Shown: positions 24,645 to 33,703 of the stretch, piece after piece | Layout: every line of letters begins with the position of its first letter | Numbering within the stretch: the stretch's first letter is position 1 | Source: Longimicrobiaceae bacterium | GTDB lineage: Bacteria > Gemmatimonadota > Gemmatimonadetes > Longimicrobiales > Longimicrobiaceae | Direction of reading: 5' to 3' | DNA: 64,000 nt | NCBI GenBank assembly: GCA_036375715.1 | Contig: DASVBS010000060.1 | Coordinates: forward strand, 1-64,000 | Program-made: the position numbers and the translations under genes | Notes under the pieces: generated by a model | The model's input: the letters and a program-made list of their open reading frames with translations, nothing else | Databases searched by the model: none | What the model was told of the DNA's origin: nothing

Positions 24645-26153
24645 ATGGAGATCGACGGCGGGAGCCTGACGCTGGAAGCACTCGAGCGGGTGGCACGCGG
24701 GGAAGAGTCGCGCGTCACCCTCTCCACCACCGCCCGCGAGCGGATGTTGCGCTCGCGGGCGGTGGTGGAAGAGGCGGTGGCGTCGGGGGCGGTGGTGTAC
24801 GGCGTGACTACGGGTTTCGGACGCCTCGCGGACGTGGCCATTCCACGGGAGCGCATCGCCGAGCTGCAGCTCAATCTCATCCGTAGCCATGCCTGCGGGT
24901 TCGGCCCACCGCTGCCCACTGAGGAGGTTCGGGCCATCATGCTCCTGCGGGCAAACGTGCTCGCGAAGGGGTGCTCGGGCATCCGCCCGGAGGTGGTCGA
25001 TCTGTTGCTCGAGATGCTGAACCGCGGCGTGCACCCCGTGATTCCGGAGCAGGGATCGGTCGGCGCCTCCGGGGATCTCGCCCCGCTCTCGCACCTGGCG
25101 CTGGTACTGGTGGGGGAGGGGGAGGCCGAAGTCGGTGGACGGGTACTCACGGGGAGTGAGTCCCTGCGGTCAGTGGGGCTGGAGCCGATCGTCCTGGGAG
25201 CCAAGGAAGGCCTGGCGCTGAACAACGGCACCCAGGTGATGACGGGCATCGGAGCGCTGTCGCTCCGGCGGGCGGAGCGGTTGGTGAAGACCGCCGAGGT
25301 GGCCGGGGCGATGTCGCTCGAGGGGCTGCGCGGGACCCCCGATGCGTTCCATCCCGCGCTGCAGCGCGTCCGCCCGCACCCGGGTCAGATCGCGAGCGCG
25401 GACCGGCTGCGTTCGCTCCTGCGCGGGAGCGAGATTCGCGAGTCGCACCGGCACAACGATCCGCGAGTCCAGGACGCCTATGCCCTCCGCTGCATGCCGC
25501 AGGTGCACGGTGCCGCGCGCTCCGCGCTGGCCTACGTCCGCTCCGTGCTCGAGGTGGAGGTCAACAGCGCGACCGACAATCCGCTCATCTTCCCGGACGA
25601 GGAAGATGGTCCGGTCCTGAGCGGCGGCAACTTCCACGGCCAGATCGTCGCCCAGGCTCTCGATCTGTTGGCGATGGCGCTGACCGACCTCGCCTCCATC
25701 AGCGAGCGGCGAATCGAGCGACTGGTAAATCCGGACCTGTCGGACCTGCCTGCCTTCCTGACTCGGGAGGCGGGCGTGCGCTCGGGTCTGATGGTGGCGC
25801 AGATCACCGCGGCCTCCTTGGTGAGCGAATCCAAGGTGCTGGCACATCCGGCGAGCATCGACTCGATCCCGACCGGGGCGAGCAAGGAAGATCATGTCTC
25901 GATGGGAGCCGCCGCGGCGAGGAAGGCGAGGCAGGTCGTGGCCAACGCTGAGGCGGTGTTGGCGATCGAACTGATCTGCGCTGCGCAGGCGCTCGAGTTT
26001 CTTCGGCCTCTGCGTCCCGGAGCCGGAGTCGCGGCGGCGTACGAGCTCCTTCGCAGCAGGATCCCGCCCCTGGAAGAAGACCGGGTGCTGGCTGCGGACA
26101 TATCGACAGCCGCGGCGATGGTGCGCGAAGGTGTTTTCGCCGCGATCGATTGA
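24645..26153 (+). CDS. hutH: histidine ammonia-lyase
   Basis: Deaminates L-histidine to urocanate, the first step of the Hut pathway. 502 residues, typical. The Ala141-Ser142-Gly143 triad in [14 protein letters not shown] forms the MIO electrophile. [24 protein letters not shown] and [13 protein letters not shown] are family blocks. A Ser-His pair in [10 protein letters not shown] occupies the selectivity site that in tyrosine or phenylalanine lyases differs, which supports histidine as substrate. No hutU, hutI or hutG lies nearby, so the rest of the pathway is elsewhere or the product has another use. Confidence 0.92.
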   Translation: MEIDGGSLTLEALERVARGEESRVTLSTTARERMLRSRAVVEEAVASGAVVYGVTTGFGRLADVAIPRERIAELQLNLIRSHACGFGPPLPTEEVRAIMLLRANVLAKGCSGIRPEVVDLLLEMLNRGVHPVIPEQGSVGASGDLAPLSHLALVLVGEGEAEVGGRVLTGSESLRSVGLEPIVLGAKEGLALNNGTQVMTGIGALSLRRAERLVKTAEVAGAMSLEGLRGTPDAFHPALQRVRPHPGQIASADRLRSLLRGSEIRESHRHNDPRVQDAYALRCMPQVHGAARSALAYVRSVLEVEVNSATDNPLIFPDEEDGPVLSGGNFHGQIVAQALDLLAMALTDLASISERRIERLVNPDLSDLPAFLTREAGVRSGLMVAQITAASLVSESKVLAHPASIDSIPTGASKEDHVSMGAAAARKARQVVANAEAVLAIELICAAQALEFLRPLRPGAGVAAAYELLRSRIPPLEEDRVLAADISTAAAMVREGVFAAID

Positions 26154-26236
26154 GGGAACTTCGCTTCCTGCCGAAGCTACAACTACGCGAGCAGCCCGCC
26201 GCGGCGGGCGAGAGCATCGCGAGTCGGGGAAACGGC

Positions 26237-27013
26237 ATGGCAGTCTCTGAGCAACTGGAGTTGGCCGGGAAGTCGGTCGGGTACACCCGTGCCACGGAAC
26301 GGGAAGAGCGACGCTGGCGCCGCGCACTCACGGTGGGTCTGGTAGTCGCCGCCATCCTCCACATCGCCGTTCTCTTCTCCGTCCGATCGACCGTGTTGCC
26401 CCCGAGCCCGTTTACGGCCGCGGGGCCGAATCGGGGCGACTATCGAGCGGCGGCGGGGGGCGATGGGGGGCTGACGATGGTCGACATTCGCAACCCCGAG
26501 GTGCCGACCGAGGTGGCGGCCGTGCCGGTCGAGCCGGTTCCGGTTCCTGTGCCGGAGCCTGAGCCCGTTCCGGAGCCGGAGGTCGAGCCGGAGGTGCCCG
26601 CCCCGGAGATTCCGACGGCGAGCGTGGAGGTGTCGATGCCGGGCGTGGGCGAGGCGGGGACCGGAGGGGAGAGCGGCACCGCGACCGGCGCCGGGACGGC
26701 AACCGGGACGGGCGAGGGCGGCGGTGGCGCCGACGAGAGCGGTGACGCGGGGTTGATCGCGCCGCGGCCGAGGGGGATCCTGATCCCTCCGGCAGGCCGA
26801 CCCGCCAGCGCCAGGGGTCAGGAGATCACCGTCTGGGTCTTCGTGACCCCCAACGGCCGGGTGGTCGCCGATTCGACCCGGCTCGACCCGCCCACCAGCG
26901 ACGGCCGCTACAACAACCGGCTTCGCCAGACCGTTTCCGACTGGGTCTTCGAGCCCGCCCGCCGCGGGGGGCAGCCGGTCGCAGCGTGGTATCCGTTTGA
27001 GATAATTCTTTGA
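26237..27013 (+). CDS. TonB-like energy transducer protein
   Basis: Probable inner-membrane anchored, periplasm-spanning protein of the TonB/TolA type. I take the ATG at 26237 (258 residues); a TTG at 26150 overlapping the hutH stop would add 29 residues with no obvious role. One span at about 35-53 (LTVGLVVAAILHIAVLFSV) follows a basic segment. Then a Pro-Val-Glu repeat (PVPEPEPVPEPEVEPEVP) and a Gly/Thr-rich linker lead to a C-terminal TonB-type domain (ITVWVFVTPNGRVVADSTRL ... SDWVFEPARRGGQPV). No exbB or exbD accompanies it; it may share the TolQR motor or another one. Confidence 0.75.
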   Translation: MAVSEQLELAGKSVGYTRATEREERRWRRALTVGLVVAAILHIAVLFSVRSTVLPPSPFTAAGPNRGDYRAAAGGDGGLTMVDIRNPEVPTEVAAVPVEPVPVPVPEPEPVPEPEVEPEVPAPEIPTASVEVSMPGVGEAGTGGESGTATGAGTATGTGEGGGGADESGDAGLIAPRPRGILIPPAGRPASARGQEITVWVFVTPNGRVVADSTRLDPPTSDGRYNNRLRQTVSDWVFEPARRGGQPVAAWYPFEIIL

Positions 27014-27036
27014 GTGGAAGTGGAGGAGGTCGGAGG

Positions 27037-27242
27037 AGCTAGAAGATTCCGCGGAGAGGAAGCCAGGAGACCGGGGGGCGTCAGAAGGAGAAGTTGTGGC
27101 ATTCCTCCTTCCCCGCGGGACGCGCTCCCCCGTTCGTCCCAGGAACCCGGGATGGAATGGAAAGTCAGGAGAATGCCGATTCTAGCTTCTAACTTCTAGC
27201 TTCTAGCTTCTTCTCCTAGCTTTTCCCAACTTCTAGCTTCTC
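27037..27242 (+). repeat. intergenic element with TTCTAGC heptad array
   Basis: Between the TonB-like gene and the ABC gene, 27180-27240 carries repeated TTCTAGC-type heptads (TCTAGCT, TCTAACT, TCTAGCT, TCTAGCT, then degenerate copies). They end 15 nt before the ABC start. A single inverted copy, AGCTAGAAG, lies at 27037-27045 at the other side of the gap. An inverted pair inside (GGCATTCCTCCT near 27099 against AGGAGAATGCC near 27168-27178) could form a stem. The strand is pyrimidine-rich here. Nothing coding is seen in these 243 nt. Confidence 0.7.
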
Positions 27243-27256
27243 CCCAAAATTCCCAG

Positions 27257-28192
27257 ATGCACCTCACCATCCGCAACCTTTCCAAGACCTACCCCAACGG
27301 GGTCCATGCGCTCAGGAACGTGTCGCTGAGCATCCCCCAAGGGATGTTCGGCCTGCTGGGGCCCAACGGCGCGGGCAAGTCCACCCTGATGCGCACGCTC
27401 GCCACGCTGCAGGAGCCCGATTCCGGGAGCGTGTTCCTGGGCGACCCCGAGGGTGGCCCGGGCCAGGGGCTGGACGTGTTGCGGCAGAAGGAGGAGGTGC
27501 GCCGCACGCTGGGATACCTTCCCCAGGAGTTCGGGGTCTACCCCAAGGTCAGCGCCTACGACCTCCTCGATCACTTCGCGGTCCTCAAGGGCATTACCCG
27601 CCGCGGGGAGCGCAAGGACACGGTCGAGGCGCTGTTGCAGCAGACCAATCTCTGGGAGGCGCGCAACAAGCACCTGGGCGGCTTCTCCGGGGGGATGCGG
27701 CAGCGCTTCGGCATCGCCGTCGCCCTGCTGGCCCGCCCGCAGCTCATCATCGTAGACGAGCCGACGGCCGGGCTCGACCCCGCGGAGCGGGTCCGCTTCC
27801 TCAACCTGCTGAGCGAGCTGGGCGAGAACGCGATCGTCATACTCTCGACCCACATAGTGGAGGACGTCGCTGAGCTCTGCAGCCGCATGGCCATCATCAA
27901 CCGCGGTGAGATCCTGCTCGAGGCTGAGCCGCTGGCGGCGATGCAGGCGCTGCGCGGCCGGATCTGGCGCACGATGATCGACCGCGCGGACCTGTCCGAC
28001 TACCAGCGCGACTATCGGGTCATCTCCAGCCGCCTGCTGGCCGGGCGCACCGTGATTCACGTGTACTCGGAGAACGCGCCGGATCCGCGCTTCGAGGCGG
28101 TCGAACCCGACCTCGAGGACGTCTACTTCACAGCGATCGAAGGGCTACCCTTTCCTCAGGCCGAGCTGGTGGTGCCGGAGGTGGCCGGATGA
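27257..28192 (+). CDS. ABC transporter ATP-binding protein
   Basis: ATPase subunit that should power the permease encoded next. 311 residues. Walker A GPNGAGKST at about residues 36-44, Q-loop LPQEFGVYPKVSAYDLL, signature GFSGGMRQR, Walker B LIIVDEPTAGLDP, and the switch His in STHIVEDV are all intact. About 95 residues follow the nucleotide-binding domain (ALRGRIWRTMIDRADL onwards), a regulatory-type tail also seen in ABC-2 ATPases. The stop overlaps the permease start by ATGA, so the two form one unit. The heptad array lies directly upstream. Confidence 0.93.
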   Translation: MHLTIRNLSKTYPNGVHALRNVSLSIPQGMFGLLGPNGAGKSTLMRTLATLQEPDSGSVFLGDPEGGPGQGLDVLRQKEEVRRTLGYLPQEFGVYPKVSAYDLLDHFAVLKGITRRGERKDTVEALLQQTNLWEARNKHLGGFSGGMRQRFGIAVALLARPQLIIVDEPTAGLDPAERVRFLNLLSELGENAIVILSTHIVEDVAELCSRMAIINRGEILLEAEPLAAMQALRGRIWRTMIDRADLSDYQRDYRVISSRLLAGRTVIHVYSENAPDPRFEAVEPDLEDVYFTAIEGLPFPQAELVVPEVAG

Positions 28193-31100
28193 CAGGAGCG
28201 TACGCCGGGATCGTACGCTTCGAGCTCCGCTACTACCTGCGCCGGATCTCGACCTGGGTCTACTTCGGGGTGTTCTTCCTCGTCGCGTTTCTCCTCGTCC
28301 AGCTCGCGGGAGGCGCCTGGGATTCGGTGCAGGTCGGCTTCGGGGGCAGCGGGGGGAACGTCCACGTGGACTCCCCCTACGCGGTCGCCCAGCTGAGTGG
28401 CGCTATCTCGCTGTTTGCGGTGTTGGTGACCGCCGCGCTGGTGGGAAGCGCAATCTGCCGGGATTTCGATACAGGGGCGTATCCGCTCTTCTTCACTACC
28501 CCCGTGTCCCGGGTTCAATATCTGGGCGGCCGCTTCACGGGCGTGCTGCTGGTCAACGCTTTCATCCTCGCGAGCATCCCCCTGGGGCTCGCGCTGGGCA
28601 GCGCCATGCCCTACCTCGACCGGCAACGCTTCGGCGGGTTCGATCTGGGAGCCTACGTCAACCCGTTCTTCGTCTTCCTCTTCCCCAACCTCGTCTTCAC
28701 CGCCGCGATCTTCTTCGCCCTGGCCGCCCTCACGCGCCGGATGCTGCCCAACTATGTGGGCGGCATCTTCCTGCTCATCGGCTACACGGTGGCGGGCGAG
28801 TACCTGCAGGGGATCGAGAACGATCGCATGGTGGGCATGCTCGACGCCTTCGGCTTTGGCCCCTACGAGCTGGTCGCGCGCTACTGGACGCCGGCCGAGA
28901 AAAACACGCTGCTGGCTCCCCTGGAGGGGCTGCTGCTGGCGAATCGGCTGGTCTGGGTGGGCGTGGGGTTGCTGATGCTGGCGGTTGCTTTCGCGCGGTT
29001 CCGCTTCGCCCACGAGGCCAGCGCGCCCCGCTGGCGACGGCGACGGAAGGCCATCGAGACGACGGTGGAGACCGTTCGTGGCGGTACTGAAGAGCGGCCC
29101 CTGCGCGTGCCTGCCGTGGCCCCGCGCCGGGGAGCGTTGGTGGCGCTCGTGCAGTTCTGGTCCATCGCCCGGCAGTCGTTCTGGGGGATCGTCCGGAACC
29201 GGTACTTCTTCGCCATCGTGGGTGGTGGCGTGCTCTTCATGATCCTGATGTCGCGCATCCTCCAGGACATGTACGGCACGGTCACCTGGCCGGTCACCTA
29301 TGCCATGCTGGAGATCCTGGGTGCCAACTTCTGGATCTTCATGCTGGTCATCATCACCCTCTACGCCGGCGACCTGGTGTGGGCGGAGCGAGAGGCGGGG
29401 ATTCACCAGGTGGTCGATGCTACCCCGGTGCGCGACTGGGTGCCCCTTGCGGCGAAGTGGACCGGCCTCGCGTTGATGATAATCGTGCTGCAGCTGGTGG
29501 TGATGCTGACCGGTATGGCCATTCAGCTCGCGGAAGGTTACACGCGGCTCGAGCCGGGGCTGTACCTGAAGTCGCTGCTGGGGATGGAGCTGGTGAACTT
29601 CCTCCTGCTGAGCGTCTTCGTGATGGTGGTGCACGTGCTGGCGAACCATAAATACGTCGCCCACCTGATCGTGGTGCTCCTGCTCGTGTTCACCGGATTC
29701 ATGCCCGAGCTGGGGCTCGAGCACACCCTCTACCGCTACAACTCGGGGAGCACCGGCACCTACTCGGACATGAACGGGTTCGGCCCGTTCCCTGAGCGCT
29801 TCTTCTGGCTGAAGGGGTACTGGCTCGGGTGGGCGATCCTGCTCGCCCTAGCCTCGAACCTTTTCTGGGTACGGGGAGAGGAGAGCACGGCCAGCTGGAG
29901 ACTGCGCCTCGCTCGCCTGCGGTTCCGGCGTCCCGCCGCGGTGGCCACGGCGGTGGCGTCTCTGTTGATCCTGGGCTTCGGGGGATTCGTGTTCTACAAC
30001 ACGAACATCCTGAACAGCTACCGGACGAGCCACGACGGCGAGGTCGCCGCGGCGGAGTATGAGCGGGAGTTCAAGCGCTTCGAGGGGATCGCGCAGCCCC
30101 GCGTCACGGGTGTCGACCTGCAGGTAGAGCTCTACCCCGAGCAGCGGCACGCCGAAGTGAGCGGGACCTACCGCCTGGTCAACCGCACGGACCAGCCGAT
30201 CGACTCGGTCCACATCCTCCTGCCGAGCGAGGTCGACATCGAGCGGATGGAATTCGATCGACCGGCCGAGCAAGCGCTGCGAGACCGGAGGCTCGGCTAC
30301 CACATCTTCACGCTGGGCAGTCCGCTGCTGCCCGGAGACTCGGCCCGGCTCGAGTTCGCGCTCTCCTTCGGGGTGGAGGGCTTCGCGAACAGCGAGGATT
30401 TCCTGGAGCTGGTCGAGAACGGCACCTTCTTCAACAGCGGTCTGTTGCCGTCCTTCGGGTACGACCCGGAGCTGGAGCTGTCTAGCGACGAGGTGCGGCG
30501 CAAATACGGGCTCGAGCCGAAGGAACGGGTTGCGCCGCTGGAGGACACGCTGGCGATCCGCAACAACTACATCTCGCGCGACGCCGACTGGATCGACTTT
30601 GCCGTGACGGTCGGTACGTCGCCGGATCAGATCGCCCTCGCTCCGGGATACCTCGAGCGGGAGTGGGTGGAGAATCCGCCGCCAGGCTCGGGACGCGCCC
30701 CGCGCCGGTATTTCCGCTACGAGATGGACGCGCCCATCCTCAACATGTACTCGGTCCTCTCGGCCAGGTACGTGGTCAAGCGCGATCGCTGGATTCCGGC
30801 CGACGGCACGGCGCAGCCGGTGACCATCGAGGTCTATCATCATCCCGGCCATGAATTCAACGTGGACCGGATGATCGACGCGGTGAAGAAGTCCCTCGAC
30901 TACTTCACGCGCGAGTTCGGTCCCTACCAGCACCGGCAGCTCCGAATTCTGGAGTTCCCGCGCTACCAGACCTTCGCGCAGTCGTTCCCGAACACGGTGC
31001 CGTATTCGGAAGGGATCGGCTTCATCGCGCGCGTCAAGGACGAGGAGGAGGACATCGACTACCCCTTCTATGTCACGGCGCACGAGGTCGCGCACCAGTG

Positions 31101-31872
31101 GTGGGCGCACCAGGTCATCGGTGGGAACGTGCAGGGGGCAACGCTCCTGTCCGAGACCCTCTCGCAGTACTCGGCGTTGATGGTGATGGAGAAGGAGTTC
31201 GGTCGCGATCAGATCCGCCGCTTCCTCGCCTACGAGCTCGACGAATACCTGCAGGGGCGTGGCTTCGAGCAGAAGAAGGAGCTGCCGCTGCTGCGGGTGG
31301 AGGGGCAGGGGTACATCCACTACAACAAGGGAGCGGTGGTGATGTACGCCCTGCGTGACCTCATCGGCGAGGAGGCGCTCAACGCCGCCCTGCGCGACTA
31401 CCTCGAGGAGGTGAAGTTCCAGCAGCCGCCGTACACCACCTCACTGGAGCTCTACCGGCACCTTCAGGCGGCAACGCCCGACTCGATTCGACCCATGCTC
31501 GAGGACTTCTTCGAGCACATCACCCTCTACGACAACCGGGCGCGCCAGGCGGCGGTGACCGAGCTGGAGGGCGGCGGGTACGAGGTTACGCTGCAGGTAG
31601 AGGGACGTAAGCTCCACGCGGACAGCCTCGGGAACGAATCCGAGGTGGCCATGAGGGATCTCGTGGATATCGGGGTGTTCGCCGCTCACCCCGAGGGAGG
31701 AACGCGCCTCGGATCCGAGCTCTATCTGGGCAAGCACTGGATCGGGCCGGGAGCGCAGACCATCACCGTGCGCGTCGACTCCCTGCCGGCCCGGGCGGGG
31801 ATCGATCCGTACAATAAGCTGATCGACCGGAACCGGGACGACAACGTGGTGGCCGTACGACGGGGATCGTGA
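28189..31872 (+). CDS. ABC-2 type permease fused to M1-family metallopeptidase domain
   Basis: One 1227-residue protein with two jobs. Residues 1 to about 600 hold roughly 12 spans in two ABC-2-like halves (first beginning FELRYYLRRISTWVYFG, second near residue 322 with FWSIARQSFWGIVRNRYF), the last span near 585-605. The rest, about 640-1227, is a soluble domain that should face the periplasm. It has an M1 N-terminal beta domain (VDLQVELYPEQRHAEVSGTY) and a thermolysin-like core with HEVAHQWW (His965, Glu966, His969) and Glu989. The zinc spacing is HExxH-19-E, one more than the usual 18, and no GAMEN exopeptidase motif is visible; the equivalent stretch reads FPNTVPYSEGIGF. Similar fusions are known from genome annotation in Bacteroidota and relatives, but I know of no defined substrate. 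Confidence 0.9.
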   Translation: MTGAYAGIVRFELRYYLRRISTWVYFGVFFLVAFLLVQLAGGAWDSVQVGFGGSGGNVHVDSPYAVAQLSGAISLFAVLVTAALVGSAICRDFDTGAYPLFFTTPVSRVQYLGGRFTGVLLVNAFILASIPLGLALGSAMPYLDRQRFGGFDLGAYVNPFFVFLFPNLVFTAAIFFALAALTRRMLPNYVGGIFLLIGYTVAGEYLQGIENDRMVGMLDAFGFGPYELVARYWTPAEKNTLLAPLEGLLLANRLVWVGVGLLMLAVAFARFRFAHEASAPRWRRRRKAIETTVETVRGGTEERPLRVPAVAPRRGALVALVQFWSIARQSFWGIVRNRYFFAIVGGGVLFMILMSRILQDMYGTVTWPVTYAMLEILGANFWIFMLVIITLYAGDLVWAEREAGIHQVVDATPVRDWVPLAAKWTGLALMIIVLQLVVMLTGMAIQLAEGYTRLEPGLYLKSLLGMELVNFLLLSVFVMVVHVLANHKYVAHLIVVLLLVFTGFMPELGLEHTLYRYNSGSTGTYSDMNGFGPFPERFFWLKGYWLGWAILLALASNLFWVRGEESTASWRLRLARLRFRRPAAVATAVASLLILGFGGFVFYNTNILNSYRTSHDGEVAAAEYEREFKRFEGIAQPRVTGVDLQVELYPEQRHAEVSGTYRLVNRTDQPIDSVHILLPSEVDIERMEFDRPAEQALRDRRLGYHIFTLGSPLLPGDSARLEFALSFGVEGFANSEDFLELVENGTFFNSGLLPSFGYDPELELSSDEVRRKYGLEPKERVAPLEDTLAIRNNYISRDADWIDFAVTVGTSPDQIALAPGYLEREWVENPPPGSGRAPRRYFRYEMDAPILNMYSVLSARYVVKRDRWIPADGTAQPVTIEVYHHPGHEFNVDRMIDAVKKSLDYFTREFGPYQHRQLRILEFPRYQTFAQSFPNTVPYSEGIGFIARVKDEEEDIDYPFYVTAHEVAHQWWAHQVIGGNVQGATLLSETLSQYSALMVMEKEFGRDQIRRFLAYELDEYLQGRGFEQKKELPLLRVEGQGYIHYNKGAVVMYALRDLIGEEALNAALRDYLEEVKFQQPPYTTSLELYRHLQAATPDSIRPMLEDFFEHITLYDNRARQAAVTELEGGGYEVTLQVEGRKLHADSLGNESEVAMRDLVDIGVFAAHPEGGTRLGSELYLGKHWIGPGAQTITVRVDSLPARAGIDPYNKLIDRNRDDNVVAVRRGS

Positions 31873-31958
31873 AGCTACCGGCTCCGACGGACGGCTAGCC
31901 GCCGGAGTACCGCTACGGGGCATCGCGCTCCCCGGCATAAGAGCGGCTCCGAGAGGGT

Positions 31959-32237
31959 TCAGCTAGCAGGTGGGGGGGTCCGGTACTTCGGATCGTTGTA
32001 CATCTTGTACTGCCGATAGACCTTCGGCACGACTCTGCCCGCGGCGATGTCGTCGAGCAGCTGGGTGAGCTCCTCGGCGAGATCGTCGCGCTGCTGTTGC
32101 AGGACGCTCACCCGGTGTTCCGCTTCCCTGCGGAAATCCTCGGTCACGTCAGCACGCCTGACCTGCTCGCGCATGTGGTAGATCTTCAGCTCCATGATGC
32201 TGATCTTGTCCACCAGCGAGCCCACCGTCTCAGCCAC
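31959..32237 (-). CDS. DUF4254-like protein, C-terminal half as separate gene
   Basis: 92 residues from a GTG at 32237. The sequence starts with [20 protein letters not shown], which I recall as the second conserved block of DUF4254 proteins. These are normally single chains near 200 residues that occur beside GT9 glycosyltransferases in LPS loci. The rest is charged and helical ([22 protein letters not shown]), with a Tyr-rich end ([18 protein letters not shown]). The start overlaps the stop of the other half by 8 nt (GTGGCTGA), so it may be a true two-gene arrangement or a frameshift in the DNA or assembly. The function of the family is unknown to me. Confidence 0.6.
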   Translation of the reverse strand: MAETVGSLVDKISIMELKIYHMREQVRRADVTEDFRREAEHRVSVLQQQRDDLAEELTQLLDDIAAGRVVPKVYRQYKMYNDPKYRTPPPAS

Positions 32238-32451
32238 GCGCCGCGCCTCCCGCGGCAGTCCGAACCGCTTCCATCACGGCCTCATCGATCCGCTCGATGA
32301 GGTCGTTCCGCTTCTGGTTCAGTCGATCGATGTTGCGCTTGGCGGCGGCGACCACGTGATCGTCGTCCACCCTCGCCTTGTCCTCTTCGTGCCAGAGCTC
32401 GACGTTCGTCTGCGCGAGCTGGGATACGAGGGAACCGATCGCCTCCTTCAT
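32230..32451 (-). CDS. DUF4254-like protein, N-terminal half as separate gene
   Basis: 73 residues from the ATG at 32451, which is preceded on this strand by GAGGAACGAGG at a workable distance. The block [42 protein letters not shown] matches what I recall of the first conserved part of DUF4254. It ends after [13 protein letters not shown], where the second-half gene starts in another frame. The gene is divergent from the first GT9 gene at 32633, sharing a gap of about 180 nt that must contain the control signals of both. Helical and charged; no membrane span. Confidence 0.6.
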   Translation of the reverse strand: MKEAIGSLVSQLAQTNVELWHEEDKARVDDDHVVAAAKRNIDRLNQKRNDLIERIDEAVMEAVRTAAGGAARG

Positions 32452-32632
32452 TTGTGCCTCGTTCCTCGTTCGGGGGTGTTCGTTGCCGACCCTGCGGCTG
32501 GCCAAAGGTAGGTGGATCCGGGCGACCTCGCCACCGCAGCGCGGGCTTGCCGAACTCCTTCGACCCGGGCAGTTTGCCGCCTCCTGTCACGCGGGCTGCC
32601 GCCCGCTTCGAGCAAGCTTCAACGGGGATCTG

Positions 32633-33703
32633 ATGTCCGTTCGCCTACCGCCTTCCGCCCGGGTCTGCCTGGTGATGATGAGCGCGATCGGCGACTCCGT
32701 CCACGCGCTGCCGGTCGTGACCGCCCTTAAGCGACACGATCCCACCCTTCATCTCACCTGGATCCTGCAACCGGGACCGGCGAGTATGATCGCCGGTCAT
32801 CCGGAGGTGGACGAAATCATCATCTTCGAGCGCAGCCGTGGTCTGGGGGCCTACCGGGACATGCGCAGGAAGCTCGCGCGGCGCCGCTTCGACCTCGTCC
32901 TCGACCTGCAGGTGTACTTCAAGGCCAGCGTGGTGACGGCTCTGATCGACGCGCCGGTCAAGCTCGGATTCGACCGGGCTCGCGCGCGTGACTTCAACTG
33001 GCTGGTCACGACCCACCGGATTCCGCCACATGCGCCGCAGCACGTGCAGGACCAGTACTTCGAGTTCCTCGAGTATCTGGGTGTCTCAGCCGAACCGGTG
33101 GAGTGGAAGCTGGGACCCTGGCCGCACGAACGAGAGGCGCAGCGGGCGCTGTTGGCAAAGTACGACCGGCCGGTCGCGTGCCTCGCGGTGGGCAGCAGCG
33201 AGGCGCGCCGCGAGTGGGATCCCGTGTGCTGGGCAGAACTGAGCGACGCCCTCCACCGCGACTTCGGTCTGCAGCCGGTGCTCATCGGGGGAGCATCGCC
33301 TCGTGAGCTCGAATCCGAGCGGCGCATTCGCGAGGTAGCGACCCATCCGATCGAGTCGATGCTGGGGTCGTCTCTGCGAGAGATGGTGTGGTTGATCGAG
33401 GGCGCGGCGCTGACCATCTCTCTCAACTCGGCCCCGCTACACATCTCCGTGGCGGTGAACACTCCCGTGGTCGGGTTGATGGCCCGGCGAAACCCGAAGC
33501 GCACCGGACCCTACCGCTTTCGCGAGCTGATGGTCGACGCGTACGGAGAACCGGGCGAGGATTACCCGATCTCGCTGGAGACGCGGCCCGGCGGCCTGGA
33601 GAAGGTCAGCGTGGAGGACGTTCTGGAGAAGGTCCGACTCTGGCGAGAACGCTACCGAATCTCCCGTCCGGAGAGCCCGCGGGAAGTGCCGGCGGACGAA
33701 TGA
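32633..33703 (+). CDS. GT9 family glycosyltransferase (heptosyltransferase-like)
   Basis: Probable ADP-heptose:LPS heptosyltransferase-type enzyme at the cytosolic face of the inner membrane. 356 residues from ATG 32633. The N-terminal block VCLVMMSAIGDSVHALPVVTALKR and the HPEVDEIIIFERSRGL stretch are GT9 marks. The later nucleotide-sugar site reads LTISLNSAPLHISVAVNTPVVGLMARRNPKRTGPYR. The usual D-T-G-P-x-H is here N-S-A-P-L-H. The Asp and Gly changes are worth noting for activity. It overlaps the next GT9 gene by ATGA, and the two are about half identical by eye, so they look like a tandem duplication. Confidence 0.85.
   Translation: MSVRLPPSARVCLVMMSAIGDSVHALPVVTALKRHDPTLHLTWILQPGPASMIAGHPEVDEIIIFERSRGLGAYRDMRRKLARRRFDLVLDLQVYFKASVVTALIDAPVKLGFDRARARDFNWLVTTHRIPPHAPQHVQDQYFEFLEYLGVSAEPVEWKLGPWPHEREAQRALLAKYDRPVACLAVGSSEARREWDPVCWAELSDALHRDFGLQPVLIGGASPRELESERRIREVATHPIESMLGSSLREMVWLIEGAALTISLNSAPLHISVAVNTPVVGLMARRNPKRTGPYRFRELMVDAYGEPGEDYPISLETRPGGLEKVSVEDVLEKVRLWRERYRISRPESPREVPADE

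Noticed and set aside
28156-29724. 522-residue open frame on the minus strand over the permease
   Set aside because: His/Gln/Glu-rich composition typical of antisense reading of high-GC membrane genes; no motifs, no start signal.
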